NCBI RefSeq assembly: GCF_900112825.1
Contig: NZ_FONE01000042.1
Location: 1-32,966 of the forward strand
Reading direction: 5' to 3'
DNA: 32,966 bases
DNA from: Nitrosomonas sp. Nm166
GTDB lineage: Bacteria; Pseudomonadota; Gammaproteobacteria; Burkholderiales; Nitrosomonadaceae
Of the stretch, positions 1-8,997 are shown one piece after another. The position numbers and the translations under genes were made by a program. Every line of letters begins with the position of its first letter. The first letter of the stretch is position 1. The notes under the pieces are model-generated. The model saw only the letters and a list, made by a program, of their open reading frames with translations, was not told the origin of the DNA and did no database searches.

Positions 1-72
1 CTGGAAATTTACTTCAACAGTACGCTTTTTTACACCTGGAAAATTAAATGATTTATGGGTACACTTTGTCAC

Positions 73-137
73 TGGCAATTCCTTTTCTTTATTCGACGTA
101 GGTAACTGAATTATAAAGAATTATTTGGGAATTGCCA
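73..137. repeat. 10-bp inverted repeat upstream of rluB
   Basis: TGGCAATTCC at 73-82 is matched by its exact reverse complement at 128-137, separated by 45 nt. It lies in the non-coding stretch ahead of the rluB ATG. The arms are short and far apart, so this may be chance; no function is claimed. The remaining bases before position 208 show no recognisable gene. Confidence 0.25.
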
Positions 138-208
138 CTTACCTTCGTGCAATATTGGGGTTAGCGCGTCGTTATTTTCTAGTTATCATATTCCTGAGTT
201 TAAACAGT

Positions 209-1036
209 ATGAAAGTAAAAAAGCCGATCAGACCGGCAAAGAAGAAAATACCTGTTTCTCGAGGCAAGCCAGAGACTAATGGGTCTTCCGGCCCATCAGC
301 AACAGTTCCTACCTTTAAGTTACAGAAACTGTTAGCACAAAAGGGATTGGGTTCGAGGCGGGAAATGGAAGCTTTGATTGCTGCCGGCGAGGTCACTGTG
401 AACGGCAAAACGGCTGTGGTAGGGGATCGGGTTAGTGCAGAAAATGTTGTGCGTATTGGCAAGCGCGTGATTCGCCTAAATGTGGCAGACAGTTTGCCCA
501 AAGTTTTGCTTTATCATAAGTCTGAAGGTGAGATAGTCAGCCGGAATGATCCGGAGGGCCGTCCGTCGGTATTCGATAAGCTGCCTCATTTGCGGTCTTC
601 CAAGTGGATTGCGATTGGGCGCTTGGATTTTAATACCAGCGGTCTGCTCATTTTTACCACCGATGGTGAATTGGCTAACCGGTTGATGCATCCACGCTTT
701 GAAATGGAGCGTGAATATGCGGTGCGGATATTGGGAAAATTAACGCCTGAACAGATGATGCAACTGACCACTGGTGTTGAACTGACCGATGGCCGTGCAG
801 CTTTTTCATACTTAGCCGAGCAGGGCGGTGAAGGGATTAATCACTGGTATCGTGTCATCCTGAAAGAAGGCAAAAACCGTGAAGTGCGGCGCATGTTTGA
901 ATCGATCGGATTGACAGTAAGCCGCTTGATGCGTGTGCGCTTTGGTCCGATTAATCTGCCACCACGGCTTAAGCGGGGACAGTGGCTGGAACTGGATGAA
1001 AAAGAAATCCAGCGACTGTTGAGCCTGATTGGCTGA
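209..1036 (+). CDS. rluB: 23S rRNA pseudouridine synthase RluB
   Basis: This encodes a pseudouridine synthase of the RsuA/RluB/E/F family, expected to isomerise U2605 (E. coli numbering) of 23S rRNA. From the ATG at 209 the product is 275 aa, close to E. coli RluB (291). An S4 RNA-binding domain spans about residues 36-83 (FKLQKLLAQKGLGSRRE onward). The catalytic motif GRLDFNTSGLL places the nucleophilic Asp at residue 140. The N-terminus (1-30) is Lys/Pro/Ser-rich and probably disordered. The frame stays open to a TTG at 125, but the extra 28 residues are hydrophobic and unlike the family, so the ATG is preferred; the ribosome site is weak. The gene converges on prmB with 16 bp between stop codons. 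The RluB assignment rather than a sister subfamily is by overall resemblance. Confidence 0.85.
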   Translation: MKVKKPIRPAKKKIPVSRGKPETNGSSGPSATVPTFKLQKLLAQKGLGSRREMEALIAAGEVTVNGKTAVVGDRVSAENVVRIGKRVIRLNVADSLPKVLLYHKSEGEIVSRNDPEGRPSVFDKLPHLRSSKWIAIGRLDFNTSGLLIFTTDGELANRLMHPRFEMEREYAVRILGKLTPEQMMQLTTGVELTDGRAAFSYLAEQGGEGINHWYRVILKEGKNREVRRMFESIGLTVSRLMRVRFGPINLPPRLKRGQWLELDEKEIQRLLSLIG

Positions 1037-1052
1037 TCTCCTTAGAGAATGT

Positions 1053-1949
1053 TTATGCGAGTAGCTGATCATGCCTCAGCAGAAAAACAAACTCATCCCC
1101 AGCACTGGTTTCCAGCCAAGTAAACGGTAATTCGGGGTAAGCTTGCTCCAGTATATCTCGGTTATGACCAATTTCAACCACCAGGATGCCCTCATCGGTT
1201 AAATGCTGGGCAGCTTGTTGCAGAATCAGGCGAGTAGCCTCCAGGCCATCCATGCCACTTGCCAGCGCATTTTGGGGTTCATGCCGGTACTCCTGGGGTA
1301 ATCGCGCCATGGATTCGGCATTGACATAGGGCGGATTACTGATGATCAGATCATATTGTTTTTCTGGCAGAGCCGAGAATAAATCGGATTCTATTATACG
1401 AATTCTGTCTGTCAATCCATAATCCTGTACATTTTTATGCGCTACTGCGAGTGCCTGAGCGGAAATATCAACCGCATCAATATACGCATTTTCAAAACTG
1501 TATGCCATCAGGATCGCTAGGCAGCCTGAGCCAGTGCATAGGTCCAAGGCAGAAGAGATGTCCTCGGGCTTGTTTATCCAAGGAGAAAGCTGTGTTTGCA
1601 GCAGTTCTGCAATGAATGAGCGCGGCACAATGACACGTTCATCGATATAGAAACTATAATCTCCTAACCAGGCTTCATGTGTAAGATAGGCTGCAGGTAT
1701 TCGGTCTTTGACGCGGCGTTCGAGGATGTCCAATATTTGCTTGCGTTCAATATCAGTCAAGCGCGCATCCAGGAATGGCTCCAATTGATCCAATGGTAAG
1801 TGGAGAGTTTTCAGAATAAGATAAGCCGCTTCATCATATGCATTAGACGAACCATGACCGAAATGCAAGCTAGCTTTATTGAATTGGCTGACAGCAAAGC
1901 GCAAAAGATCTCGGATAGTATGAAGTTGAGATTGAGCCTGAATGATCAT
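1053..1949 (-). CDS. prmB: Ribosomal protein L3 N5-glutamine methyltransferase PrmB
   Basis: This is an S-adenosylmethionine-dependent methyltransferase that modifies a glutamine side chain of ribosomal protein uL3. The product is 298 aa (E. coli PrmB 310). An N-terminal helical domain (about 1-100) is followed by a Rossmann methyltransferase domain with the SAM loop CTGSG at 138-142 and the glutamine-binding NPPY at 205-208. The stretch after it, LPQEYRHEPQNALASGMDGL, is diagnostic of PrmB rather than PrmC. The start is the ATG at 1949; the 150 bp to tadA is a divergent promoter region. The paralogous release-factor methylase PrmC lies about 4 kb away. Identification is confident from motifs. 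Confidence 0.93.
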   Translation of the reverse strand: MIIQAQSQLHTIRDLLRFAVSQFNKASLHFGHGSSNAYDEAAYLILKTLHLPLDQLEPFLDARLTDIERKQILDILERRVKDRIPAAYLTHEAWLGDYSFYIDERVIVPRSFIAELLQTQLSPWINKPEDISSALDLCTGSGCLAILMAYSFENAYIDAVDISAQALAVAHKNVQDYGLTDRIRIIESDLFSALPEKQYDLIISNPPYVNAESMARLPQEYRHEPQNALASGMDGLEATRLILQQAAQHLTDEGILVVEIGHNRDILEQAYPELPFTWLETSAGDEFVFLLRHDQLLA

Positions 1950-2090
1950 TGTGTTAGGTTTAAAGATTAAGAGCGTAAAGACCGACTGGAAAATAGTTTT
2001 CTATGAAGAGCATTATTGATGATGTGCAGCAATGTAGCATAAAAATCCGATCAGGAAAGGCTGCCTCAATAATTGATTAGCTTATTTTAA

Positions 2091-2579
<489 letters not shown>

Positions 2580-2592
2580 CGGAACAGATACT

Positions 2593-3072
2593 ATGAAAAT
2601 AACTATTACTGTTGCAACTCAGCAGCTTAAATTGCTCGATGAGCAAGGGCAAGTTATTAAGCAATACTTGATTTCATCCGCAAAGAACGGCACAGGACAA
2701 GAAAATGGTAGTTTCTGTACGCCATTGGGAAAACATATCGTTCGCGCCAAGATCGGTGTCGGGCAGCTAGTCAATACTGTTTTTGTCAAACGGCGACCCA
2801 CTGGTGAAATTTATAGTCCAGAATTGGGTCAGCAATACCCAAAACGCGATTGGATTTTGACACGCATTTTATGGTTGTCTGGCTGTGAACGGGGTTTTAA
2901 TCGTTTAGGCTCAGTCGATACCATGCGACGATATATTTATATTCACGGTAGTCCAGATAGTGTAGAAATGGGGAAACCCGGCTCGATCGGATGTATTCGG
3001 ATGCGAAATCATGATTTATTGGAACTGTTTGGTTTAATCAGAGTCGGAACTCAGGTTGAGATTAATGCATAG
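2593..3072 (+). CDS. L,D-transpeptidase (YkuD) family protein without signal peptide
   Basis: This has the L,D-transpeptidase (YkuD) fold, a family that forms peptidoglycan cross-links or attaches proteins to peptidoglycan through an active-site cysteine. It is 159 aa, essentially only the catalytic domain. The YkuD signature is visible: HGS at 118-120 and SIGCIRM with the nucleophile Cys134. The N-terminal strands (MKITITVATQQLKLLDEQG) resemble the standard YkuD entry. There is no signal peptide or membrane anchor, unlike most periplasmic members, so its location and substrate are open. The ATG at 2593 follows tadA by 13 bp, with a purine-rich GGAACAG ahead of it. Family call is firm, biological role is not. 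Confidence 0.85.
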   Translation: MKITITVATQQLKLLDEQGQVIKQYLISSAKNGTGQENGSFCTPLGKHIVRAKIGVGQLVNTVFVKRRPTGEIYSPELGQQYPKRDWILTRILWLSGCERGFNRLGSVDTMRRYIYIHGSPDSVEMGKPGSIGCIRMRNHDLLELFGLIRVGTQVEINA

Positions 3073-3214
3073 CATACGTTGCACTATTTTTCTTTTAACA
3101 ATCATCTAATTGGAATAAAAAATTATCATGCTTATGCTTGTTCACTAACTGTAGTTTATAGGATAATCGTCAAACGGATGAGAATAAGTTATTTGGATAA
3201 CTGGGAGAAAGTTA

Positions 3215-3718
3215 ATGAAGCTTCAGGCAGAAATTAAGAAACAGAAGGAATCTATATATTGTTTATTCATGTTGGTTTTAATTTTATTTTCGCCAGGCAT
3301 AGTTCTGGCAGATGAAATTGGCAGTGTTTCAACCAAATTTAAGATATTGGGCGCGAATGATAAAATTGTTGTTGAAGCGTTTGATGATCCTGAAATTGCT
3401 GGCGCAACTTGCTATCTGAGCCGAGCAAAAACTGGCGGCGTTGGTGGAATGGTGGGGGTTGCTGAAGATACTTCGGATGCTTCTATTGCCTGTCGCCAGA
3501 TTGGGCCAATTTCCTTGCCAGAGAAAGTAAGAAATGGCCACGAGGATGGTAAGGAAGTTTTCAAAAAAAGTACATCCTTGCTGTTCAAGTCACTGCAGGT
3601 GGTTCGGTTTTATGACGCAAAGAGAAATGTATTGGTTTATTTGACTTATAGCGACAGAATTATTGAAGGTTCTCCTAAAAACAGCATTTCAATCATTCCG
3701 ATTGTGCCATGGCATTGA
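3215..3718 (+). CDS. creA: CreA family periplasmic protein
   Basis: This encodes a 167-aa member of the CreA family, whose biochemical function is not established. Similarity to E. coli CreA is plain along the whole mature part: [58 protein letters not shown] and [16 protein letters not shown]. An N-terminal signal peptide is visible: a basic lysine-rich start, a hydrophobic core around residues 16-29, and a likely cleavage near VLA-DE (about residues 31-33). Two cysteines remain in the mature protein and may form a disulfide. The ATG at 3215 has GGGAG 7 nt upstream, a good ribosome site. The gene appears to stand alone between the transpeptidase gene and hemA. Confidence 0.92.
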   Translation: MKLQAEIKKQKESIYCLFMLVLILFSPGIVLADEIGSVSTKFKILGANDKIVVEAFDDPEIAGATCYLSRAKTGGVGGMVGVAEDTSDASIACRQIGPISLPEKVRNGHEDGKEVFKKSTSLLFKSLQVVRFYDAKRNVLVYLTYSDRIIEGSPKNSISIIPIVPWH

Positions 3719-3784
3719 AAGGCAAATGAAGAGGTGAACCTAAAATAAATTGTTACACGGATGGTATTTAAATATTGCTAATAC

Positions 3785-3790
3785 TATAAT
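3785..3790 (+). promoter_or_regulatory. Possible -10 box for hemA operon
   Basis: TATAAT occurs 51 bp upstream of the hemA ATG. The hexamer 17 bp further upstream (TGGTAT, 3762-3767) is a poor -35 match, so this is only a candidate promoter for hemA-prfA-prmC. Confidence 0.3.
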
Positions 3791-3840
3791 AGCGGACTAT
3801 TCATTATACCGATGATTTACATCGATTAACGTTATCTTTC

Positions 3841-5094
3841 ATGCAGTTATTCGCTTTTGGTATCAATCACAATACGGCGCCGCTGGACGTGCGTGAGCAG
3901 GTTACTTTTCCTGAAAATGTGATGGAACATGCATTGCACGATCTAGTGGGGCGCAATCCCATCAAAGAAGCCGCGATTGTGTCGACTTGTAACCGTACGG
4001 AAGTATATTGTTGTACCGATAAGCCAGAACATGCCACGACCTGGTTGGCAGACTTTCATCATTTGCCAACACGCGAACTCGATCCTTATTTATACAAATT
4101 GCCGCGCGAACAAGCTGTGAAGCATGCATTCCGAGTAGCCAGTGGCCTGGATTCCATGGTACTGGGTGAGCCGCAAATACTGGGTCAGCTGAAAAATGCC
4201 GTGAAATCGGCAGAACATGCAGGCACGCTGGGTTTATTGCTGCATAAACTGTTCCAACGAACATTCTATGTGGCCAAGGAAGTTCGGACATCCACTGAGA
4301 TTGGCGCCAATTCAGTATCGATGGCTGCCGCGGCTGCGCGTTTGGCTGAGCGGATTTTTGGTGCTATCAGTGATCAGCGTGTGCTGTTTATCGGTGCAGG
4401 AGAAATGATTGAATTGTGCGCTAGTCACTTTGTTGCGCGTAATCCAAAGAAAATTACCGTTGCTAACCGAACTACGGAGCGCGCGGAAACATTGGCTAAT
4501 CGTTTCAGGGCGCAGGCTATTACGTTAAGTGATTTGCCGGAGCAATTGGCATTGCACGATATCATCGTGACCTGTACGGCAAGTCCGTTACCCATTCTGG
4601 GCAAAGGGATGGTAGAGCGTGCGATCAAGATTCGTAAGCATCGACCCTTATTTATAGTAGATTTAGCCGTGCCGCGCGATGTTGAATTTGAGGTGGCGGA
4701 GTTGGATGACGTATTTCTCTACTATGTTGATGATTTATCCGAGATTGTAAAAGAAGGATTGGATTCGCGTCAGAATGCAGTGGCCCAGGCTGAAACGATC
4801 ATTGATTTCAATGTGGTGGATTTTATGCGCTGGATGGCGACGCGGGAAATGGTTCCAACTATTCGTGCTTTGCGTGATCAAGGGGAACGCTATCGCCGGC
4901 ATGAACTGGCGCGCGCAAATAAGTTATTAGAAAAAGGTGAAGATCCGAAAAAAGTTATTGAAGCACTCAGTAATGGCCTAACCAATAAATTCTTGCATGT
5001 GCCTTCCAGTGCATTGAATCATGCAGCGGCTGATGAACGTGAGGAATTAGTCGAGTTGATCAATCGGCTATACCAATTGCATCGCCCACAATGA
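3841..5094 (+). CDS. hemA: Glutamyl-tRNA reductase HemA
   Basis: This NADPH-dependent enzyme reduces glutamyl-tRNA(Glu) to glutamate-1-semialdehyde, the first committed step of C5-pathway tetrapyrrole synthesis; ammonia oxidisers need much haem for hydroxylamine oxidoreductase and cytochromes. The product is 417 aa, the normal length. The N-terminal catalytic domain shows [18 protein letters not shown] and [10 protein letters not shown] with the thioester-forming Cys50. LGEPQILGQ is conserved, and the nucleotide-binding domain has [11 protein letters not shown]-terminal helical dimerisation domain follows (about 320-415). The last codons overlap the prfA start as ATGA, indicating translational coupling. 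This hemA-prfA-prmC order is widespread in proteobacteria. Confidence 0.97.
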   Translation: MQLFAFGINHNTAPLDVREQVTFPENVMEHALHDLVGRNPIKEAAIVSTCNRTEVYCCTDKPEHATTWLADFHHLPTRELDPYLYKLPREQAVKHAFRVASGLDSMVLGEPQILGQLKNAVKSAEHAGTLGLLLHKLFQRTFYVAKEVRTSTEIGANSVSMAAAAARLAERIFGAISDQRVLFIGAGEMIELCASHFVARNPKKITVANRTTERAETLANRFRAQAITLSDLPEQLALHDIIVTCTASPLPILGKGMVERAIKIRKHRPLFIVDLAVPRDVEFEVAELDDVFLYYVDDLSEIVKEGLDSRQNAVAQAETIIDFNVVDFMRWMATREMVPTIRALRDQGERYRRHELARANKLLEKGEDPKKVIEALSNGLTNKFLHVPSSALNHAAADEREELVELINRLYQLHRPQ

Positions 5095-6170
5095 ACAAAA
5101 ATATCACCGATAGGCTCACTCGCTTGAGTGTGCGTTTGGAAGAATTAAATCAATTGCTCAGCAGCGAATCTGCAATAGCTGATCTCGATAATTATCGCAA
5201 GCTTACGCGCGAACATGCCGAAATTATTCCCATTGTTGAGCTCTACCGCGCTTACCAGCAATGCGAACGAGATATCCAAACTGCATGGGAAATGCATGCC
5301 GATCTGGAAATGCGTGCTTTTGCCGAAGCTGAAATACAGGCTGGCAAGGAAAAGCTGTTAAAAATTGAATCAGAAATCCAGAAACAATTGCTGCCTAAAG
5401 ATCCTAATGATGAGCGTAATATTTTCCTTGAAATACGTGCCGGAACCGGGGGAGACGAATCGGCTTTATTTGCCGGTAATCTGTTTCGTATGTATTCGCG
5501 CTATGCGGAAAGACGGGGCTGGCAGGTTGAGATCATTTCACAAAGCCCGTCCGATATCGGTGGCTATAAGGAGATCATTGCTAAAATTATTGGCCAGGGC
5601 GCGTATTCCCGACTTAAATTCGAGTCGGGCGGTCATCGGGTTCAGCGTGTTCCTGTGACTGAGACGCAAGGGCGGGTGCATACTTCTACCTGTACGGTAG
5701 CTGTCATGCCTGAGGCGGATGAGGTCAGTGAAGTCATCCTTAATCCTGCTGAGTTACGTATCGATACTTTCCGCGCTTCAGGCGCAGGTGGCCAGCATAT
5801 CAATAAGACCGACTCGGCAGTGCGTATTACTCACTTGCCTACCGGTATCGTGGTGGAATGTCAGGATGGGCGTTCGCAACACAAAAATAAAGCGCAGGCT
5901 TTGAGTGTCTTAGCGGCTCGCATTCATGACAAGCAAATGCGCGAGTATCATGCAGAACAGGCGGCCACTCGAAAATCCCTGGTAGGAAGTGGTGAGCGGT
6001 CTGAACGGATTCGTACGTATAATTTTCCTCAAGGGCGCGTAACTGATCATCGCATTAATCTGACACTATACAAAATGGATCAGATTATGGACGGTGATAT
6101 CGATGAGCTTTGTTCGGCACTCATGGCTGAGCATCAGGCAGAACTATTGGCAGCTTCGGTACAAGAATAA
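5091..6170 (+). CDS. prfA: Peptide chain release factor 1 (RF1)
   Basis: RF1 terminates translation at UAA and UAG codons. The product is 359 aa, standard length. The stop-codon recognition tripeptide is PVT at 188-190 and the peptidyl-tRNA hydrolysis motif GGQ is at 233-235, both at the E. coli positions; PxT identifies RF1 rather than RF2 (SPF). [11 protein letters not shown] and [18 protein letters not shown] are conserved domain 3 and C-terminal segments. The ATG at 5091 overlaps the hemA stop by 4 bp. Its methylase, prmC, begins 36 bp after the stop. The presence of normal RF1 means UAG should act as a true stop in this genome, which matters for the amber codon near 30.2 kb. Confidence 0.97.
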   Translation: MNKNITDRLTRLSVRLEELNQLLSSESAIADLDNYRKLTREHAEIIPIVELYRAYQQCERDIQTAWEMHADLEMRAFAEAEIQAGKEKLLKIESEIQKQLLPKDPNDERNIFLEIRAGTGGDESALFAGNLFRMYSRYAERRGWQVEIISQSPSDIGGYKEIIAKIIGQGAYSRLKFESGGHRVQRVPVTETQGRVHTSTCTVAVMPEADEVSEVILNPAELRIDTFRASGAGGQHINKTDSAVRITHLPTGIVVECQDGRSQHKNKAQALSVLAARIHDKQMREYHAEQAATRKSLVGSGERSERIRTYNFPQGRVTDHRINLTLYKMDQIMDGDIDELCSALMAEHQAELLAASVQE

Positions 6171-6206
6171 TTAACGTTGAAGTTGGTTATTCTTTAATAC
6201 GCTGAT

Positions 6207-7049
6207 ATGCAGTCAGAAACCATTACACAGGCACTCACCGCGGTATGCCGCGAGATTGATCGAGTAGACGCGTGCATGCTGTTACAGCACGTGCTGAATG
6301 TTAATCATGCCTTTTTGCTGACTTATCCCGATCACGTGCTGATCCCTCAGCAGACGACAGAATTTTTCTGCTTGGCCAAGCAGCGCATCGGTGGTACACC
6401 GATCGCCTATTTGACGGGTGAGCGAGCATTTTATGATTTAAATTTTAAAGTCACTGAAGCAGTTTTAATTCCCCGCCCTGAAACTGAGTTACTGGTTGAA
6501 TGGGCATTAAAACTGATCCCTGTTGATCAGCCTCGCAAGATATTGGATTTAGGAACAGGAAGTGGTGCAATTGCCATTACCATTGCCAAGCATCGGCCTC
6601 AATCACAAGTAACTGCTGTTGATTTATCAGCAGATGCTCTCGCTGTCTGCAGATGGAATACTAAAAATCTGCGGGTGAATAATCTCCATCTCATCGCAGG
6701 AAACTGGTTTGATGAACTTTCTGGGGAGAGATTCGATCTGATTGTATCAAATCCGCCTTATGTGGCAGAAAGTGATCCTCACCTTAAACAGGGTGACTTA
6801 CGTTTTGAACCACAGATTGCTTTGTCAGCGGGTGACAATGGCTTGGCGTGTATTGGTCATATTATCAATGCAGCGCCCAGACATCTTGTCAAAAGTGGAT
6901 GGCTGTTACTGGAGCATGGCTATGATCAGGCTGCAGCATGCAGGCGATTGTTGGCACATAGGGATTTTAGTAATATTTGTTGCTATCCAGATTTGGCTGG
7001 CATAATGCGGGTAAGCGGCGGGCAAATGAATGCTTCAGTATCAATCTGA
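6207..7049 (+). CDS. prmC: Release factor N5-glutamine methyltransferase PrmC
   Basis: PrmC methylates the glutamine of the GGQ loop in RF1 and RF2 using SAM, increasing termination efficiency. The product is 280 aa (E. coli 277). An N-terminal helical bundle (about 1-75) precedes the methyltransferase domain, with IPRPETELLVEWAL at 88-101, the SAM loop GTGSG at 116-120 and catalytic NPPY at 182-185. The following DPHLKQGDLRFEPQIALSAG matches PrmC and differs from PrmB. It lies 36 bp after prfA, whose product is its substrate, and is probably in the same transcript. The ATG at 6207 lacks an obvious strong ribosome site. Confidence 0.95.
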   Translation: MQSETITQALTAVCREIDRVDACMLLQHVLNVNHAFLLTYPDHVLIPQQTTEFFCLAKQRIGGTPIAYLTGERAFYDLNFKVTEAVLIPRPETELLVEWALKLIPVDQPRKILDLGTGSGAIAITIAKHRPQSQVTAVDLSADALAVCRWNTKNLRVNNLHLIAGNWFDELSGERFDLIVSNPPYVAESDPHLKQGDLRFEPQIALSAGDNGLACIGHIINAAPRHLVKSGWLLLEHGYDQAAACRRLLAHRDFSNICCYPDLAGIMRVSGGQMNASVSI

Positions 7050-7114
7050 TGCATGGCTTGGCTTGTTCTCTGTATTAAATTTTTTAGGAATGGTCTTTTG
7101 GAGAAATTAACACT

Positions 7115-7423
7115 ATGAATGTTGAAGATTTGATCGAACAACAAGTTACCACACATCCGGTAGTGCTCTACATGAAAGGTACGCCCGAGCAACCGCAATG
7201 TGGTTTTTCAGCGAATGCTGTGAATATTCTTAAAGCTTGTGGTGTTGATAATATGTATACTGTTGACGTATTGGCAGATCCGGAAATCAGGCAGGGTATT
7301 AAAGATTATTCAAACTGGCCAACTATTCCCCAGTTATATGTTAACGGTGAATTTATCGGTGGCTCGGATATCGTAACCGAAATGTATCAGAGTGGAGAAT
7401 TGCAGAAATTATTTGAAAACTGA
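7115..7423 (+). CDS. grxD: Monothiol glutaredoxin GrxD (Grx4)
   Basis: This is a CGFS-type monothiol glutaredoxin, which binds and transfers [2Fe-2S] clusters as a glutathione-ligated dimer and interacts with BolA proteins. At 102 aa it is a single glutaredoxin domain. The active site CGFS is at 29-32, after [12 protein letters not shown]; the glutathione-binding [18 protein letters not shown] is intact. The ATG at 7115 is preceded by GGAG (TTTTGGAGAAATT), a reasonable ribosome site. It follows prmC by 65 bp and is closed by a strong hairpin. The glutathione synthesis genes it depends on lie 5-8 kb downstream. Confidence 0.96.
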   Translation: MNVEDLIEQQVTTHPVVLYMKGTPEQPQCGFSANAVNILKACGVDNMYTVDVLADPEIRQGIKDYSNWPTIPQLYVNGEFIGGSDIVTEMYQSGELQKLFEN

Positions 7424-7441
7424 TATCTGAAATTAGATAAT

Positions 7442-7478
7442 TCATTCAGTCTGCACATGAATTGAGCAGACTGAATGA
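7442..7478. terminator. Hairpin terminator between grxD and yqaA
   Basis: TCATTCAGTCTGC (7442-7454) pairs perfectly over 13 bp with GCAGACTGAATGA (7466-7478) around an 11-nt loop. It sits between convergent genes, 19 bp past the grxD stop and 17 bp before the yqaA stop. The following T-rich stretch (AAATTTTAT) is short, so it may act as a bidirectional terminator or mRNA end stabiliser. Confidence 0.6.
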
Positions 7479-7495
7479 CAAGAAATTTTATCATC

Positions 7496-7915
7496 CTAAC
7501 TGATTGACACAGCAATTACCCAATAGCGCGCAAACTTGCCAACAGCAATAAATAACATAGCCCATAACCAATTTGCGCGCAGCCATCCAGCAGCAACACA
7601 CAAGGCATCACCAATTAAAGGTACCCAGGAAAGCAGAAGAATAGGCGTGCCATGCTGACGCACCCATTCGAGGCCGCGTGAGCTTCCACCCGCTTTTTTT
7701 AGGAATGTTTTTTCATTCGGCAAAAACCGGCCAATCAGATACGAGCTCATGCCGCCCAGCGTATTGCCTACCGTTGCCAGAATCAGCGCTTGCCAATGGA
7801 GCTCAGGGTAGGTTAGTAAAACGCCCACGAGTACGGCTTCAGATCCACCCGGAAGCAACGTGGCTGCCAAGAAACTGCTGGTAAATAAAGCCAGCAGGCT
7901 TGATTGTTCGTCCAT
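7496..7915 (-). CDS. yqaA: YqaA family (DedA/VTT-like) inner-membrane protein
   Basis: This is a 139-aa membrane protein of the YqaA family, a short relative of DedA/VTT proteins whose members are linked to lipid scrambling or membrane homeostasis; YqaA's own function is not known. Visible family patterns are LALFTSSFLAATLLPGGSEAVLV near the N-terminus, ATVGNTLGGMSSYLIGRF, and LLLSWVPLIGDALCVAAGWLR. About four hydrophobic segments can be seen. The ATG is at 7915. The gene converges on grxD and lies 76 bp downstream of metR on the same strand, so cotranscription with metR is possible but not shown. Confidence 0.85.
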   Translation of the reverse strand: MDEQSSLLALFTSSFLAATLLPGGSEAVLVGVLLTYPELHWQALILATVGNTLGGMSSYLIGRFLPNEKTFLKKAGGSSRGLEWVRQHGTPILLLSWVPLIGDALCVAAGWLRANWLWAMLFIAVGKFARYWVIAVSIS

Positions 7916-7991
7916 AAAAGCTATGTGAATTTAAGAAATGCCATAGTGTAACCGGATATTGCTTAAACTGATGAGAATATCGCAGTAGAGT

Positions 7992-8891
7992 TTATACGGA
8001 TGAATTTTTAACCGTTTTTTGTCCGACTGCGATAAATTTCTTGATATAGGGAATGATTTTGTCAGGTTCCCGCATCGCTAAAAATAATTTCTGATGTAAC
8101 CCTTTCTTGCCAATGCGAACCTTCCTGAGATTAAGTTCCTTGTTTTTTATATCTGCCAGCCATTCCGGTAATACGCAAACACCGCGTTTTAATGCCGTCA
8201 TTTGCAGCATAATTTCCAGTGATTCAATTTGTTTCAGTTTCTTCGGCGCAAGGTGTGCGGGTGTCAAGAAGTGCGTCAGAATATCCAGTCTTTCCAAAGC
8301 TACCGGAAAAGTTAACAAGGCTTCTCTGCTTAAAAGCTCTGGTGTTAAATAATGAGCGCCTGCCAGTGGGTGATCGGCGGATACTAGCAATACCAGTTGA
8401 TATTCCGCCAGAATTTCATAATCAATTTTATCTTTTTTGACCAGATCGGGTGTGATCAAGACATCAATATGATGGTTTAGTAGCCCTTCCAATCCCGAGA
8501 ACTGAAATTTCTGAACGATATCAATATCGATATCGGACATCTGTTGCATGAATTGCCCAACGATGCCGTTAAGCCACTCAAAACAGGGATAGCACTCAAC
8601 ACCGATGCGCAGAATTCCTTGCCGTCCTTCACTGTATGCTTCGAGTGTTTTTTCTGCCTGCGATAAAACCGGTAATACCTGATTGGCTACCTCCAGCAGT
8701 AACGTGCCAGCCTGGGTCAGGCGCAGACTGCGGCCTTCGCGTTCCCAGAGCGCTACCCCCAGTTTCTTTTCCAGATAACTGATCTGATGGGATAAGGCAG
8801 GTTGGCTTAAACATAAAGCGTTGGCAGCTTCAGTCAAGGTGCCGTTGGCATGCAGCGCCTGGATGATTTTAAGGTGGCTATGTTCGATCAT
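7992..8891 (-). CDS. metR: LysR-type regulator MetR
   Basis: This is a 299-aa LysR-family transcription factor. The winged helix-turn-helix lies at about residues 18-65 (TLTEAANALCLSQPALSHQI, then LEKKLGVALWEREGRSLRLT), followed by an effector-binding domain. Divergence from metE and the MetR-like segments GILRIGVECYPCFEWL and DVLITPDL support MetR, which activates methionine genes and responds to homocysteine. The ATG at 8891 is 106 bp from the metE ATG. I looked for the TGAA-N5-TTCA consensus in the shared intergenic region and found no good match, so the operator is unassigned. Confidence 0.9.
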   Translation of the reverse strand: MIEHSHLKIIQALHANGTLTEAANALCLSQPALSHQISYLEKKLGVALWEREGRSLRLTQAGTLLLEVANQVLPVLSQAEKTLEAYSEGRQGILRIGVECYPCFEWLNGIVGQFMQQMSDIDIDIVQKFQFSGLEGLLNHHIDVLITPDLVKKDKIDYEILAEYQLVLLVSADHPLAGAHYLTPELLSREALLTFPVALERLDILTHFLTPAHLAPKKLKQIESLEIMLQMTALKRGVCVLPEWLADIKNKELNLRKVRIGKKGLHQKLFLAMREPDKIIPYIKKFIAVGQKTVKNSSV

Positions 8892-8997
8892 TTATGAGAA
8901 AACCTTATTGGAACATTAAAACTTATCATTATTATTCATTACTCATTATCCATACAATAACTGGATTATTTTTTAATCTTTGAGTGGTGATCGAATC

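Noticed and set aside
125..208. TTG-started N-terminal extension of rluB
   Set aside because: Adds a hydrophobic stretch absent from the family; the ATG at 209 gives the expected length.
8892..8997. MetR operator (TGAA-N5-TTCA) between metR and metE
   Set aside because: Only half-sites such as TTCA are found; no convincing full match.
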